From positions 1-43,209 of the forward strand of contig CAUJFI010000004.1 in NCBI GenBank assembly GCA_963170125.1: a stretch of DNA of 43,209 bases. The letters are read 5' to 3'. Origin of the DNA: Deinococcota bacterium. GTDB lineage: Bacteria > Deinococcota > Deinococci > Deinococcales > Trueperaceae. Shown piece by piece: positions 7,091 to 15,529 of the stretch. Position 1 is the first letter of the stretch. Each line of letters starts with the position of its first letter. The notes beneath the pieces were generated by a model, which saw nothing but the letters and a program-made list of their open reading frames with translations, was not told where the DNA came from and made no database searches. The translations under genes were made by a program, and so were the position numbers.

Positions 7091-8289
7091 CCCGGCTCCG
7101 TTATGAGCACGCACGAGCTGAGCTGGCGCCATAGCTCGGCGGCCGGGAGGCCAGTGGCCGACCACGCGGCCGGACGCCGCAGCTTGACGTAGATGCGCAG
7201 CTCGGCCGGGTTCACCTCGACGTCGAAGAGCGAACCGGCGGCCGTGGAGAACTCGTCGTACCCCGGCCCCTCGCCGAAGAACAGGCGCAGGCTCAGGACC
7301 TCGGGATCGACCTGCCTGAGCAGGCGCTCGGCGCCGCGCTCGAACGAGAGCACCAGGTCGCTCACGCCGGCCAGTCCGGATTCCAGTTCGTGCCAACCGA
7401 TGCGGTGCGCCGAGAAGTCGGCCGTACGGGCGTCCTCAAGGTGGTGCAGCGTCACCAGGTAGGCCATGGCGCCGTCGCGGCCGGCGCCGTCCTGGTGCTC
7501 GCTCGGCGAGCCGCCGTCGTGCGACCTCCCTTCCCCATCGCCGGGCGTGCGCGGCTCGCGCGCCAGGGGTACGAAGCGGCCCTCGGCCTGCCAGAGCGGG
7601 GCCTGCGCGAGAGGGGGGTGCGCGCTCGGCCGAGAAGCCCACTCGGCCGAGAAGCCCGCCTCGCGCTCGGCCTCCTGATCCGCGTCGCGGCCAGACGCGC
7701 CGCCCACGCCGAGATAAGCGTCGACGCGGGCGTCAGCAGCGCCCTCGTCGGGGCCGGCGCCCAGCATGGCCTCCAGGTCGCCGAGCCAAGCGGGGTCGGC
7801 CAGCAACCTCGTGACCGACTCCACGGCGTGCCCCGGTCGATGACGCCGACGGTAAGCGGCGCGCCGCTCCAGGAAGCGCAGCGCCAGTCGCTCATCGCCA
7901 CGCGCGCGTGCCAGACGCGCGCCAAGCTCCTCGAGGCGGGTCTCCAGCCCGGAAGCCTGAAGCGGGGCGTCGAGCAGCGTACTCAGCGACGCGAGGGCCT
8001 CCGCCTGCCGCCCCTCGGCCAGCAGGCGCAGCGCGCCGACCGCCAGCCCGTCGTCGAAGGGGGTTCCCCGCTTGTCTAGCCGAGTCGCCTCCAGGGCCTC
8101 CGCCAGGGCGATCGGCGGCAGGGCGATCGGCGGCAGGGCAAGCGGCGCCAGCGTAAGCGGCGGCAGTGCAAGCGGCGGCAGGGCGGGAGGAGCCTCCGCC
8201 GCCTCGACCGGTCCGTCTAGGGGCGCGATGAGGGCGACGGCCAGGTCGAGCAGCCTCTCGATGGCGAGGTGACGCTCCGCTCTGTTCAC
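7087..8289 (-). CDS. Unknown protein with Pro/Leu pentapeptide repeat, partner of protease-NTPase
   Basis: The protein has 400 residues and matches no family I recognise. Near the N terminus (about residues 33-64) a run of pentapeptides of the type LPPLA/LPPIA is encoded by 15-bp tandem repeats. Helical sequence rich in Ala, Leu and Arg fills about 70-180, followed by a low-complexity acidic and Pro/Gly-rich linker. A compact C-terminal domain starts near residue 275 (MAYLVTLHHLEDA) and ends just before the stop; it has alternating hydrophobic strands such as LRIYVKLRRP. The gene starts at GTG 8289 overlapping the previous stop (GTGA), and its own stop overlaps the start of the protease gene in the same way. 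That strict coupling suggests it is an adaptor or substrate of the protease-NTPase, but this is inference from context only. Confidence 0.65.
   Translation of the reverse strand: MNRAERHLAIERLLDLAVALIAPLDGPVEAAEAPPALPPLALPPLTLAPLALPPIALPPIALAEALEATRLDKRGTPFDDGLAVGALRLLAEGRQAEALASLSTLLDAPLQASGLETRLEELGARLARARGDERLALRFLERRAAYRRRHRPGHAVESVTRLLADPAWLGDLEAMLGAGPDEGAADARVDAYLGVGGASGRDADQEAEREAGFSAEWASRPSAHPPLAQAPLWQAEGRFVPLAREPRTPGDGEGRSHDGGSPSEHQDGAGRDGAMAYLVTLHHLEDARTADFSAHRIGWHELESGLAGVSDLVLSFERGAERLLRQVDPEVLSLRLFFGEGPGYDEFSTAAGSLFDVEVNPAELRIYVKLRRPAAWSATGLPAAELWRQLSSCVLITEPG
8108..8182 (-). repeat. 15-bp tandem repeat inside a coding region
   Basis: Five head-to-tail copies of a 15-bp unit (GCGATCGGCGGCAGG and variants on the plus strand) run from 8108 to 8182. 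The first two copies are identical and the others differ at 2-4 positions. The unit keeps the frame and encodes a repeated five-residue Pro/Leu motif on the minus strand. Copy number could change by slippage without breaking the gene. Confidence 0.85.
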
Positions 8290-9458
8290 GCCACCGCCTC
8301 CTCACCGGGGGTCCCCCGGTCGGTCGGTCCCGGATCCACCGCCTTGACCAGCTCTGCCGCGACGCGCTGGATGAACTCACTGCGGAGCGCGGCCAGCGCG
8401 TCCTCCGCCTCCGCTATCGCCGCCCGCCACCCGCCGCCGGCGTGCAGCAGCCTCAGCTCGGGCGTGTCGACCAACGAGGCGTCCACTAGGGCGTACGCCT
8501 CGGGGAACACGAGGCTGGCGCCCCAGCGCTCGAGGCGCGTGGTGCGCCTGACGGCTTCTTCCTCGGCCCCGCGGCCGGTCAGAAAGACGAACTCCTCGCG
8601 GCCGGCCTCGGCCACGAACGGTTCCGGCGCGTCCCACCGCCTGCCCGGCGCGGGGGCGTCGGTGGCCAGCGAGTAGGCGACGGCGAAGTCGTGCTCACCC
8701 CTCTGCGCCGCCAAATCCTCCGCCGGCACCGGCATGCCGGCCAGCACGTCCAGCCAGGTCGGGTGCCGCGTGAGCCTCAGCGCGGCCGCCCAGGGGCGGT
8801 CGAGCTTCCGGCGCAACAGGGCGCGCAGGTCACCGCCCGTAGGGTGCTGCTCCCTGCCCGAGCGGACCGAGGACCCACCCTCCCACCCGAGCAGCCGCAG
8901 GACGGTGGCGAACGACAGGCCGGCCATGTGCGCCTCCGGATCGAACGCCTCGGTCTGCGCGGGCGTCATCCAGCTTCGGAGGCGCGTGAGCTCGGCGGGC
9001 AGCCCGCTCGCCGGCGAACGTCGCAGCATCGCGGGAACGAAGCCGGCCAGCATGGCTCCGAGGTGCGGCAGGCCGAGGCGGTCGAGCTCGGCCACGAGCC
9101 GCGACCAGGGCGCCTGCAGGCGAGCCCGAACGTGCGCGGAGACGCGCGTCGCCAGCAGCTCGGACGCGCCGCCGCCCCCGTCGAGGAGCAGCGAGTAGCC
9201 GTAGCAGGCGTCACCGACGAGGTCGAAGGTCATGGCCAGGAACGCCCCCGGGTTCCTGCTGGGGCGGTAAGGCAGCCGGAGCACGCCGTCCGGATCCCAG
9301 AGCGCGTCGAGGGCCCGCAGCGAGTACAGGTGCCTGCCGCGCGCCAGGTCTCCCCGGCCTCCGATGACGAGGCCACTGAAGTACTCGACCAGGAGGTCGA
9401 GCCTCCGGTCCCCGCTACCGCCGGGTGGCATGTCATCACCATAAACGAGGAGAGGCAC
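8286..9458 (-). CDS. Unknown protein in protease-NTPase cluster
   Basis: The protein has 390 residues and belongs to no family I recognise. There is no signal peptide or clear membrane helix. It looks globular and mostly helical, with many Leu, Arg and Ala residues, aromatic-rich patches (ACYGYSLLLDG), and an acidic-basic helical C terminus (IAEAEDALAALRSEF). The start is uncertain: GTG 9458 gives the longest frame, but no good ribosome-binding site is visible, and an in-frame ATG lies ten codons later. It is 33 nt downstream of the SARP-type regulator, and its stop overlaps the start of the next gene by 4 nt. Its role is probably tied to the protease-NTPase, which is inferred from the gene order alone. 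Confidence 0.55.
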   Translation of the reverse strand: MPLLVYGDDMPPGGSGDRRLDLLVEYFSGLVIGGRGDLARGRHLYSLRALDALWDPDGVLRLPYRPSRNPGAFLAMTFDLVGDACYGYSLLLDGGGGASELLATRVSAHVRARLQAPWSRLVAELDRLGLPHLGAMLAGFVPAMLRRSPASGLPAELTRLRSWMTPAQTEAFDPEAHMAGLSFATVLRLLGWEGGSSVRSGREQHPTGGDLRALLRRKLDRPWAAALRLTRHPTWLDVLAGMPVPAEDLAAQRGEHDFAVAYSLATDAPAPGRRWDAPEPFVAEAGREEFVFLTGRGAEEEAVRRTTRLERWGASLVFPEAYALVDASLVDTPELRLLHAGGGWRAAIAEAEDALAALRSEFIQRVAAELVKAVDPGPTDRGTPGEEAVA

Positions 9459-9491
9459 CGACCGTTCACCAAGGACCGGGCGGAACCGCGA

Positions 9492-10289
9492 CTAGTTGTG
9501 CCGGGCAGCGCTCGCACGGCTAGCTCCGACCGCCGAGCGGTAGCCTCGCGGCGGCTCGGCGCGTTCGTCGGGCGCCGCGGCGACGGAGGCTAAGTGCCCT
9601 GCACCGCGCTCCGCGAGGACGTCGGCCGGCTCCGAGGCCAGGCCGCGCCACCAGGCGTCCGGCACCAGGTACCGCGCGTTGGCGAGGTCGTGCAGCAGCC
9701 TGACGGTGCCCGTCGGCTCGAGGGCGTGCGCCTCGGTCAGCTTGACCGCCGCTTGGGCATGGTCCCACGCGGCGCACCTGTCGTCGCGAGCCGCGCTGGT
9801 CCGCGCCACCTGCAGGTGCAGGTCGCGGGCGACCGACGCCAGCAGCTCCCGGGTGGCGAGCACCCACTCCTCCAGCTCCGGTCCGAGCGTCCTGTCGTGG
9901 CCCTGGGCGAAGGCGCCGCGATAGAGCTCCAACGCCACCGGCGCATCGCACTCCAGCGCGGCCGCCAGGAACGCGTGCGAGTCGACGACGACCCGTGCCT
10001 CCACGCGCTCGTCGCCCACGCCCCCTCTGCCGACGAGGTCGCCGAGCCGCCCGAGCGAGGTGGAGAGCGCGTCGCGCGGGTCGTGGGCGTCCGGGAAGAA
10101 GAGGCGGGCGAGGCGCCCGCGGTCGGTGGGCCCCTCGTGGGCCAGATAGGCGAGCAACAACAGGGGCTTTGGGCGCGTCAAGCGCCGGTTGGTCACGCGC
10201 AGCGCGCCCAACGTGATGACGGTCGCGCCGGCCGCCCCCTTGCCCACCGACGCTGCCGAGTTCCAACCTCCCACGACTCCGTAGCGCAT
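9492..10289 (-). CDS. SARP/BTAD-type transcriptional regulator
   Basis: The protein has 265 residues. Its N-terminal part (ITLGALRVTNRRLTRPKPLLLLAYLA, a split winged-helix motif, then GRLARLFFP and ALSTSLGRL) is the typical OmpR-like DNA-binding domain of SARP and bacterial transcriptional activation domain proteins. The rest (from about 115) is helical, with LELYRGAF, LEEWVLATRELL and AAWDHAQAAVKL, matching the TPR-like BTAD domain. It lacks the NB-ARC or other sensor domains found in large SARPs. As first gene of the minus-strand cluster it is a likely local activator of the protease-NTPase genes behind it. A purine-rich CGGAAGGG lies 12-15 nt before ATG 10289, at somewhat long spacing. A few residues at each end are low-complexity and may not be part of a domain. 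Confidence 0.75.
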   Translation of the reverse strand: MRYGVVGGWNSAASVGKGAAGATVITLGALRVTNRRLTRPKPLLLLAYLAHEGPTDRGRLARLFFPDAHDPRDALSTSLGRLGDLVGRGGVGDERVEARVVVDSHAFLAAALECDAPVALELYRGAFAQGHDRTLGPELEEWVLATRELLASVARDLHLQVARTSAARDDRCAAWDHAQAAVKLTEAHALEPTGTVRLLHDLANARYLVPDAWWRGLASEPADVLAERGAGHLASVAAAPDERAEPPRGYRSAVGASRASAARHN

Positions 10290-10379
10290 GTTCTCAACGC
10301 CCTTCCGCGACCTCCTGGGTTCCGTCCAACCTAATGCGCGGCATGTAGGAAACGCTGGTTTGTCGGGATTGTCCGAGGC

Positions 10380-10387
10380 TATACACT
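10380..10387 (+). promoter_or_regulatory. -10 region of the GNAT gene
   Basis: The run TATACACT contains a good -10 box (TATACA or TACACT). TTGTCG lies 16 nt before TACACT and could serve as a weak -35. The ATG follows 9 nt after the box, so the transcript would have almost no 5' leader. The interval 10290-10396 is the divergent region between this gene and the SARP-type regulator. Confidence 0.5.
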
Positions 10388-10396
10388 TGTACGCGT

Positions 10397-11041
10397 ATGA
10401 GACCAGCCTACGGGCGCGTGACGCTGCGGCCGCTGGAGGAGTTCGCCGACGCCGACTGGCGCCGCTTGCAGAGCCACTTCCGCGACCCGGAGATCGCCTA
10501 CTTGAACGGCACCCCGCCGAACCGGATGCCGCTATGGCTGCTGAAGCGCCTCCTCAAGACGGACTCCAAGCGCTCCGACAGGGCTACGTTCGGGATCTTC
10601 GACGAGCGCGACGACTTCATCGGCACGACTGAGCTCTACGACGTGCGCGGCGAGGTCGGCACGCTCGGCATCATCATCGGGGAGCGCACCCACTGGGCGG
10701 GCGGTTACGGGCCCGAGGCCATGCACGCCCTCCTCGGCTACGCGTTCGACGTCCTCGGCCTGCGCACCGTCAAGCTCAACACGTTCGGCGACAACCTGCG
10801 CGCCCAACGCGCCTTCCGCAAGGTGGGCTTCCACGAGGTGGACCGGCGCCCCGACGCGGAGGGACGCATGGACGTACGGATGGAGCTACCGCGCGCGGAG
10901 TGGCAACCGGGGCCGAGCAGCCGCGCGGGGGCCGCGCCCGCGTCCTCGGGAGCGCCGCCAACGGTACTGGCGACCGCGCACGACGACGCGACCGCCGTGC
11001 CCGGCGACGCCGGGCGTCAGTCGTCCGACCCCTCGAAGTAG
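10397..11041 (+). CDS. GNAT acetyltransferase, RimJ/RimL-like
   Basis: The protein has 214 residues. Residues 1-170 form a GNAT domain of the RimJ/RimL type, which transfers acetyl from acetyl-CoA to an amine such as a ribosomal protein N terminus, an amino sugar or an antibiotic. The acetyl-CoA loop is GGYGPEAMHALL, followed by LRTVKLNTFGDNLRAQRAF and GFHEV, the usual last helix-strand pair. The substrate cannot be read from the sequence. The C-terminal 45 residues are low-complexity (Ala, Ser, Pro, Asp). The gene is transcribed alone and runs 25 nt into the 3' end of uvrC on the other strand, so the two transcripts overlap tail to tail. Confidence 0.85.
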   Translation: MRPAYGRVTLRPLEEFADADWRRLQSHFRDPEIAYLNGTPPNRMPLWLLKRLLKTDSKRSDRATFGIFDERDDFIGTTELYDVRGEVGTLGIIIGERTHWAGGYGPEAMHALLGYAFDVLGLRTVKLNTFGDNLRAQRAFRKVGFHEVDRRPDAEGRMDVRMELPRAEWQPGPSSRAGAAPASSGAPPTVLATAHDDATAVPGDAGRQSSDPSK

Positions 11042-12810
11042 CTCTTCACGGCCTGCGCGGCCGCCTGCCCTACGCCAGGGATGGCCGCGAGCACGCCGAT
11101 GTCCGCGCCCTTGAGCTCCTCGAGGCTCGAGAAGTGGGCGAGGAGCGCGTCGCGCCTCTTCGGTCCGATGCCGGGCACGTCGTCGAGCAGCGAGCGCGTC
11201 GCGGACTTGCCGCGCCGTTGCCGGTTGTAACCGACGGCAGTGCGGTGCGCCTCGTCGCGCACGTTGATGAGCAGGCGCAGGGCCGGGTGGCTGTGCGGCA
11301 CGAGCACCTCCTCGCCGCGCTCGGTGATGAGCGTCTCCTGCTTCTTGGCTAGCCCGACGAGCGGCACCGTGACGCCCGCTTCCTCGAGCGCGCGCTTGGC
11401 GGCGCTCATCTGCCCCTTGCCGCCGTCTATCAGGAGCAGGTCGGGGTGGGGCAGCCTATCGGCAAGCGCGCCGGTGAAGCGCCGGTAGACGACCTGGTGC
11501 ATGCTGTAGAAGTCGTCGGGCTTGTCGAGCTCCCGCACCCGCACGCGCCGGTAGTCGCTCCGCTTGGCCCTGCCGCCCTCGAACGACACGATGCTGGCGA
11601 CCGTGTGCGTGCCCATCAGGTTCGAGATGTCGTAGCCCTCGATGCGCCACGGCGGGTTCTCGAGCCCGAGCAGGCGCTGCAGTTCGCCGACGCCGGGCGC
11701 CTCACCGCGGCGCTCCAGCAGCGCGATCTCCGCCTCGACGCCCGAGACGGCGTTGCGCTGCGCCAGCCCGAGCAGTTCGACCTTGTCGCCCCGCTGCGGC
11801 GTGCGCACCTCGACCTTGCGGCCCGCGCGCGCCGTCAGGAACCGTTGCCATACGTCCTGGTCCAGCTCCGTCTGGGGCACGAGGACGAGCGGGGGTAGCT
11901 GCGTCGCGAGCCCGTAGTACTCGCTCATGAAGCGCTCGAGCACCTCGGCGTCCGAGGCGCTCTCGGCGTTAGTCATGAGGCGCTTGTCGCGCCCGACGAC
12001 GCGGCCGGAGCGCATCTGGAAGAGCTGCACCATGGCGTGGTCGCCCGCCTTCGCCACGCCTAGGAAGTCGAGGTCGTCCGTGCCCGCCATCACGACGCTG
12101 CTGTCGTAGCCGGTGAGCCGTTTGAGGGCGTCCAGGCGGTCGCGGTACGTGGCGGCCAGCTCGAAGTCGCGGCGCACGGCCGCCTCGCGCATCTGCACCT
12201 CGAGCTTCTCGACGATCTCTCCGACCCGCCCTTCGAGGAACGCCTTCACGTCGGACACGACGTCGGCGTACTCCGCCCTGTCGGCCCAACCGACGCAGGG
12301 GGCGAGGCAGCGGCCCATGTGGTAGCGCAGGCACGGCTTCTTGCGCGTCTCCATGGGCACGCCGCTGTTCTTCCTCAGCTTGAAGACGCTGTACACGAGC
12401 TCGAGGACGCGCCTGACGGCGCCGGCGTTCGGGTACGGACCGTAGTACGTGCCGCCGTCCTTGACGACGCGGCGCGTGAAGACGAGCGTCGGGTACTCCT
12501 CGTTCGTCAGCTTGAGGAAGGGGTAGCTCTTGTCATCCTTCAGGAGGACGTTGTAGTGCGGCTGGTGCCGCTTGATGAGGTTGGACTCGAGAATCAGCGC
12601 CTCGACCTCGTCGTGCGTGACGATGAAGTCGAGCCGGCGCGCGGCCGCCGTGAGGAGCCGAGCCTTGTGACCCGCCTGGCGGCCGAAGTAGCTGCCGACG
12701 CGGCTGCGGAGGTTGACCGCCTTGCCGACGTAGAGGACCGCGTCGTCCTCACCGTGGAAGAGGTAGCAGCCGCTCTGCGTCGGGATCACGGGCAGGTCGC
12801 CGCGCTTCAC
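11017..12810 (-). CDS. uvrC: Excinuclease ABC subunit C
   Basis: UvrC makes the two incisions on either side of a DNA lesion once UvrA and UvrB have located it. The protein has 597 residues, normal for the family. The N-terminal GIY-YIG nuclease is clear (SGCYLFHGEDDAVLYVGKA). The cysteine-containing zone CLRYHMGRCLAPCVGW, the UvrB-binding helix near residue 200-235, the RNase H-like endonuclease (YDISNLMGTHTVAS, LLIDGGKGQ) and the C-terminal helix-hairpin-helix pair (VPGIGPKRRDALL, IPGVGQAAAQAV) follow in order. Start at GTG 12810 is supported by TACAAT ending 7 nt upstream, giving a leaderless mRNA. The gene stands alone on the minus strand. Confidence 0.97.
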   Translation of the reverse strand: MKRGDLPVIPTQSGCYLFHGEDDAVLYVGKAVNLRSRVGSYFGRQAGHKARLLTAAARRLDFIVTHDEVEALILESNLIKRHQPHYNVLLKDDKSYPFLKLTNEEYPTLVFTRRVVKDGGTYYGPYPNAGAVRRVLELVYSVFKLRKNSGVPMETRKKPCLRYHMGRCLAPCVGWADRAEYADVVSDVKAFLEGRVGEIVEKLEVQMREAAVRRDFELAATYRDRLDALKRLTGYDSSVVMAGTDDLDFLGVAKAGDHAMVQLFQMRSGRVVGRDKRLMTNAESASDAEVLERFMSEYYGLATQLPPLVLVPQTELDQDVWQRFLTARAGRKVEVRTPQRGDKVELLGLAQRNAVSGVEAEIALLERRGEAPGVGELQRLLGLENPPWRIEGYDISNLMGTHTVASIVSFEGGRAKRSDYRRVRVRELDKPDDFYSMHQVVYRRFTGALADRLPHPDLLLIDGGKGQMSAAKRALEEAGVTVPLVGLAKKQETLITERGEEVLVPHSHPALRLLINVRDEAHRTAVGYNRQRRGKSATRSLLDDVPGIGPKRRDALLAHFSSLEELKGADIGVLAAIPGVGQAAAQAVKSYFEGSDD

Positions 12811-12817
12811 GCCGTGA

Positions 12818-12823
12818 ATTGTA
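12818..12823 (-). promoter_or_regulatory. -10 box of leaderless uvrC transcript
   Basis: On the minus strand TACAAT (five of six consensus bases) is followed by 7 nt and then the GTG start codon at 12810. No ribosome-binding site fits in between, and no clear -35 is visible 17 nt upstream. This is the layout of leaderless promoters known in Deinococcus. Confidence 0.6.
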
Positions 12824-12865
12824 CGGCGGGGCGAGGCGTTCGCCCGTTCCGGGGGCGGGCCGCGG

Positions 12866-12915
12866 GCCGGCGAGCGCCACCCCGACCGGGCGCGCCGGCA
12901 ACGCCGCTCGCCGGC
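12866..12915 (-). terminator. GC-rich hairpin after the E2 gene
   Basis: GCCGGCGAGCG (12866-12876) and CGCTCGCCGGC (12905-12915) form a perfect 11-bp inverted repeat with a 28-nt spacer, 22 nt past the E2 stop codon. There is no T-run, so it may act only as a transcript-end stabiliser. Confidence 0.35.
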
Positions 12916-12936
12916 GGCCCCGGCGCAGCCTTCGCG

Positions 12937-14451
12937 CTACAGGTCCAGCAGCAGCGCCACCGGGTTCTCGAGCAGCCCGATGACCTTCGAGGTGAACAGG
13001 GCCCCTTCCGCGCCGTCGACGAGCCGGTGGTCGAAGGAGAGGCTCAGGTAGAGCATCTGCCGCGCCCTGATGCTGTCGTCCGCCATCACGACCGGCCGCT
13101 TCTTGATGGAGTGGACGCCCAGGATGGCCGCCTCCGGCGAGTTGATGATGGGGAACGAGAAGAGCCCACCGAGGCTGCCGATGTTGGTGACGGAGAACGT
13201 ACCGCCCTTGAGGTCGTCGGGCGCGAGCTTGCCGCCGCGGGCCAACTCCGCCAGCCGCCCCACCTCGGCGGCTATCTCCATGACGCTGCGCTCGTCGACG
13301 TCCCGGATGACCGGCACCACCAGCCCGGCGTCCGTAGCTGTCGCCATGCCGATGTTGTAGTAGCGCTTCGTGACGATCTCGCCCTTCGCCTCGTCGAAGC
13401 TCGAGTTGAGCGCGGGGAACTCGGCGAGGGCAACGGCAACGGCCTTGATGGCGAACGGCAGGTACGAGAGCCGTACGCCCTTGGCCGCGAAGCCGGGCTT
13501 GAGCTTCTCGCGCAGGGCGACGAGGTCAGTGACGTCCGCCTCGTCGACGTGGAGCGCGCGGACCGTGTGCAGGTGCGAGGTGACCATCTGGTTGGCGATG
13601 AGCCGGCGCAGGCCCCGCATGGGCGCGCGCTCCTCACGCCCCTCGTAGCCGGCCGGGGTCTTGTAGGCGATGGGGCTGCCCTGCGACCCGGCCTGACGTT
13701 GGCCGGCGGCGGGGGTCGTGTGCTCCCTGACGTCGTCGACGCGCACCCGGCCGTGCGGGCCGCTGCCTAGGACCTCCTCGATGCTCACGCCGAGCTCGCG
13801 CGCCAGCCGCCGCGCCGCCGGGACGGCCAGGACGCGGCCGAACGCGCCGCGGGCGGGCTCTCGGTGCGCCCGAGCGCCGGCGGCGCCGTTCGTCGCCTGC
13901 GCGCCGCCCCCGGCCCCCGTCCCCTGAGCCTTGGCGGCCTGGTCGGCAACCGGGCGCGCGCCCACGGACCGGTCCACCGGCCGCCGCACCTGCGGGAGGG
14001 CCTCGGCGTCACCGCCGGACGACGGCTTGAAGAGGCTGAGCTTGTCGCCGTCGTCGACGCTCTCGGCAGTGGGCGAGCGCTTCCCGGACGCCTTGTCCTC
14101 ACCGGCGCCAGACTGCGTGCCGTGCGCGGAGGCGGGCACCGCAACGGCAGGGGCGTCCTGGCTACCGCCACTCGCGGCGGCGGTACTCACGCTGGCGCCG
14201 GCCCCGGAGCCGCCCCCCTCCTCGATGAGCGCGATCACGGCGTTCACCTGCACGATGTCGCCTTCCGCGGCGAGGTGCTTGACGAGTCTGCCGGCGAAGG
14301 GGCTGGGGAGCTCGACGGTCGCCTTGTCTGTGAGGACCTCCGCGACTGGTTGATCGAGCGCCACGCTGTCGCCCTCGGCGACGAGCCAGCGGATGATCTC
14401 ACCCTCGACGACGGACTCGGCCAGTTCGGGTAGGCGTAGCTCTCGCGCCAT
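12937..14451 (-). CDS. 2-oxo acid dehydrogenase E2 (dihydrolipoamide acyltransferase)
   Basis: E2 transfers the acyl group from E1 to CoA through a swinging lipoyl arm. The protein has 504 residues. One lipoyl domain fills residues 1-80 with the modified lysine in LTDKATVEL. A long flexible Ala/Gly/Ser-rich linker follows. The peripheral subunit-binding domain (VPAARRLARELGVSIEEV, then GPHGRVRVDDV) docks E1 and E3. The catalytic domain runs to the C terminus, with the active-site motif SFDHRLVDGAEG. The gene is last in an E1-alpha/E1-beta/E2 operon, 87 nt after E1-beta. AGGAG lies just before ATG 14451. Context and E1 sequences favour a branched-chain 2-oxo acid dehydrogenase over pyruvate dehydrogenase. 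No E3 gene is present in the window. Confidence 0.93.
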   Translation of the reverse strand: MARELRLPELAESVVEGEIIRWLVAEGDSVALDQPVAEVLTDKATVELPSPFAGRLVKHLAAEGDIVQVNAVIALIEEGGGSGAGASVSTAAASGGSQDAPAVAVPASAHGTQSGAGEDKASGKRSPTAESVDDGDKLSLFKPSSGGDAEALPQVRRPVDRSVGARPVADQAAKAQGTGAGGGAQATNGAAGARAHREPARGAFGRVLAVPAARRLARELGVSIEEVLGSGPHGRVRVDDVREHTTPAAGQRQAGSQGSPIAYKTPAGYEGREERAPMRGLRRLIANQMVTSHLHTVRALHVDEADVTDLVALREKLKPGFAAKGVRLSYLPFAIKAVAVALAEFPALNSSFDEAKGEIVTKRYYNIGMATATDAGLVVPVIRDVDERSVMEIAAEVGRLAELARGGKLAPDDLKGGTFSVTNIGSLGGLFSFPIINSPEAAILGVHSIKKRPVVMADDSIRARQMLYLSLSFDHRLVDGAEGALFTSKVIGLLENPVALLLDL

Positions 14452-14538
14452 GCTCCTGCTCCTTTAACCTGCGCCCGGCGCCAGGCCACGGCGAGGCGTC
14501 CGCCCCGCGGCTCGGCGACCCGGAGCGAGGGTCGACAC

Positions 14539-15525
14539 TCAGTAGTCGAGCACGCGCTGCACGGCCCGCATGATGCGAGCGGGGCCCGGCAGGTACTCGC
14601 GATCTTGCGCGTACGGGTAAGGGGTATCGAAGCCGCTCACCCTCAGTGGCGGCGCCAGCAGTTGGTCGAGCAGCTCCTCGGCGATGGTGGCGGCCACCTC
14701 GCTCATCACGCTCGCGCTCTTCGGCGCCTCGCTCACGAGCACCACGCGGCCGACGCGGGCGACGGCCGCGAGCACCGTGTCCTCGTCCCACGGCGCCAGC
14801 GAGCGCAGGTCGATGACGTGGGGTGAGAGGCCCTGCTCGACGAGGGCCTCGGCCGCCCGCGTCGTCTCGGCCATCGAGCCGCCGTAGCTGACGAGCACGA
14901 CGTCGTCGCCCACGCGCCGCACGGCCGCCTTGCCGATGGGCACGAGCGCGTCCGGGTCGTCGGGCAGCTCCTCCTTGACGGCGCGGTAGAGCCGTTTCGG
15001 CTCCATGAACACGACGGGGTCGTCGTCGCGGATGGCGCTCTTCAGGAGCCCGCGCGCGTCGGCCGGCGTGCTCGGGAACACGACCTTGAGCCCGGCCGTG
15101 TGCACGAAGTGCGCCTCGGGGCTCTGGGAGTGGTGGTGGCCCCCCTTGACGCCCCCGCCGGCCGGCATGCGCACCACGAGAGGCGCCGTGAACTGCCCGC
15201 CGGAGCGGTAACGGAGCTTCGCGACCTGCGAGACGAGCTGGTCGAAGCCGGGGTAGACGTAGTCGGCGAACTGGATCTCCGCGACGGGACGCAAGCCATG
15301 CGCCGCCATACCGACAGCGGCCCCGATGATGGCGGCCTCCGAGAGCGGCGAGTCGATCACCCGGTCGGGGCCGTACTTGTCGAAGAGCTTCTCGGTGGCG
15401 AGAAAGACGCCGCCGCGCTTGCCGACGTCCTCGCCGAGAACGACCACGCGCTCGTCGCGCGCCATCTCCTCGTCGAGCGTGCGCGCGATCGTCTGCACCA
15501 TGGTCAGCGCGCTCACGCGGTCCAC
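14539..15525 (-). CDS. 2-oxo acid dehydrogenase E1 component, beta subunit
   Basis: The beta subunit completes the thiamine diphosphate site of the alpha2beta2 E1 enzyme, which decarboxylates 2-oxo acids and loads the E2 lipoyl arm. The protein has 328 residues, standard for the family. Motifs include [29 protein letters not shown], the [12 protein letters not shown] stretch and [20 protein letters not shown], typical of branched-chain and acetoin-type E1 beta. The C-terminal transketolase-like domain ends with [17 protein letters not shown] 15525 lies 4 nt after the E1-alpha stop, so the two are probably translated together. Confidence 0.93.
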   Translation of the reverse strand: MDRVSALTMVQTIARTLDEEMARDERVVVLGEDVGKRGGVFLATEKLFDKYGPDRVIDSPLSEAAIIGAAVGMAAHGLRPVAEIQFADYVYPGFDQLVSQVAKLRYRSGGQFTAPLVVRMPAGGGVKGGHHHSQSPEAHFVHTAGLKVVFPSTPADARGLLKSAIRDDDPVVFMEPKRLYRAVKEELPDDPDALVPIGKAAVRRVGDDVVLVSYGGSMAETTRAAEALVEQGLSPHVIDLRSLAPWDEDTVLAAVARVGRVVLVSEAPKSASVMSEVAATIAEELLDQLLAPPLRVSGFDTPYPYAQDREYLPGPARIMRAVQRVLDY

Positions 15526-15529
15526 CCGA

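Noticed and set aside
7091..7396. Upstream extension of the protease-NTPase frame
   Set aside because: It overlaps the coding end of the preceding gene and is arginine-rich; the GTGA overlap at 7090 gives a better start.
8108..8182. CRISPR-like array
   Set aside because: Units are 15 bp, contiguous, without spacers, and in frame within a gene.
12319..13770. 483-codon plus-strand frame opposite uvrC and the E2 gene
   Set aside because: It is a mirror of two well-supported genes; its product is Arg/Val/Gly/Asp-rich low-complexity sequence. Similar long antisense frames elsewhere (such as 26233-27444, 20282-21442 and 34152-35237) were dropped for the same reason.
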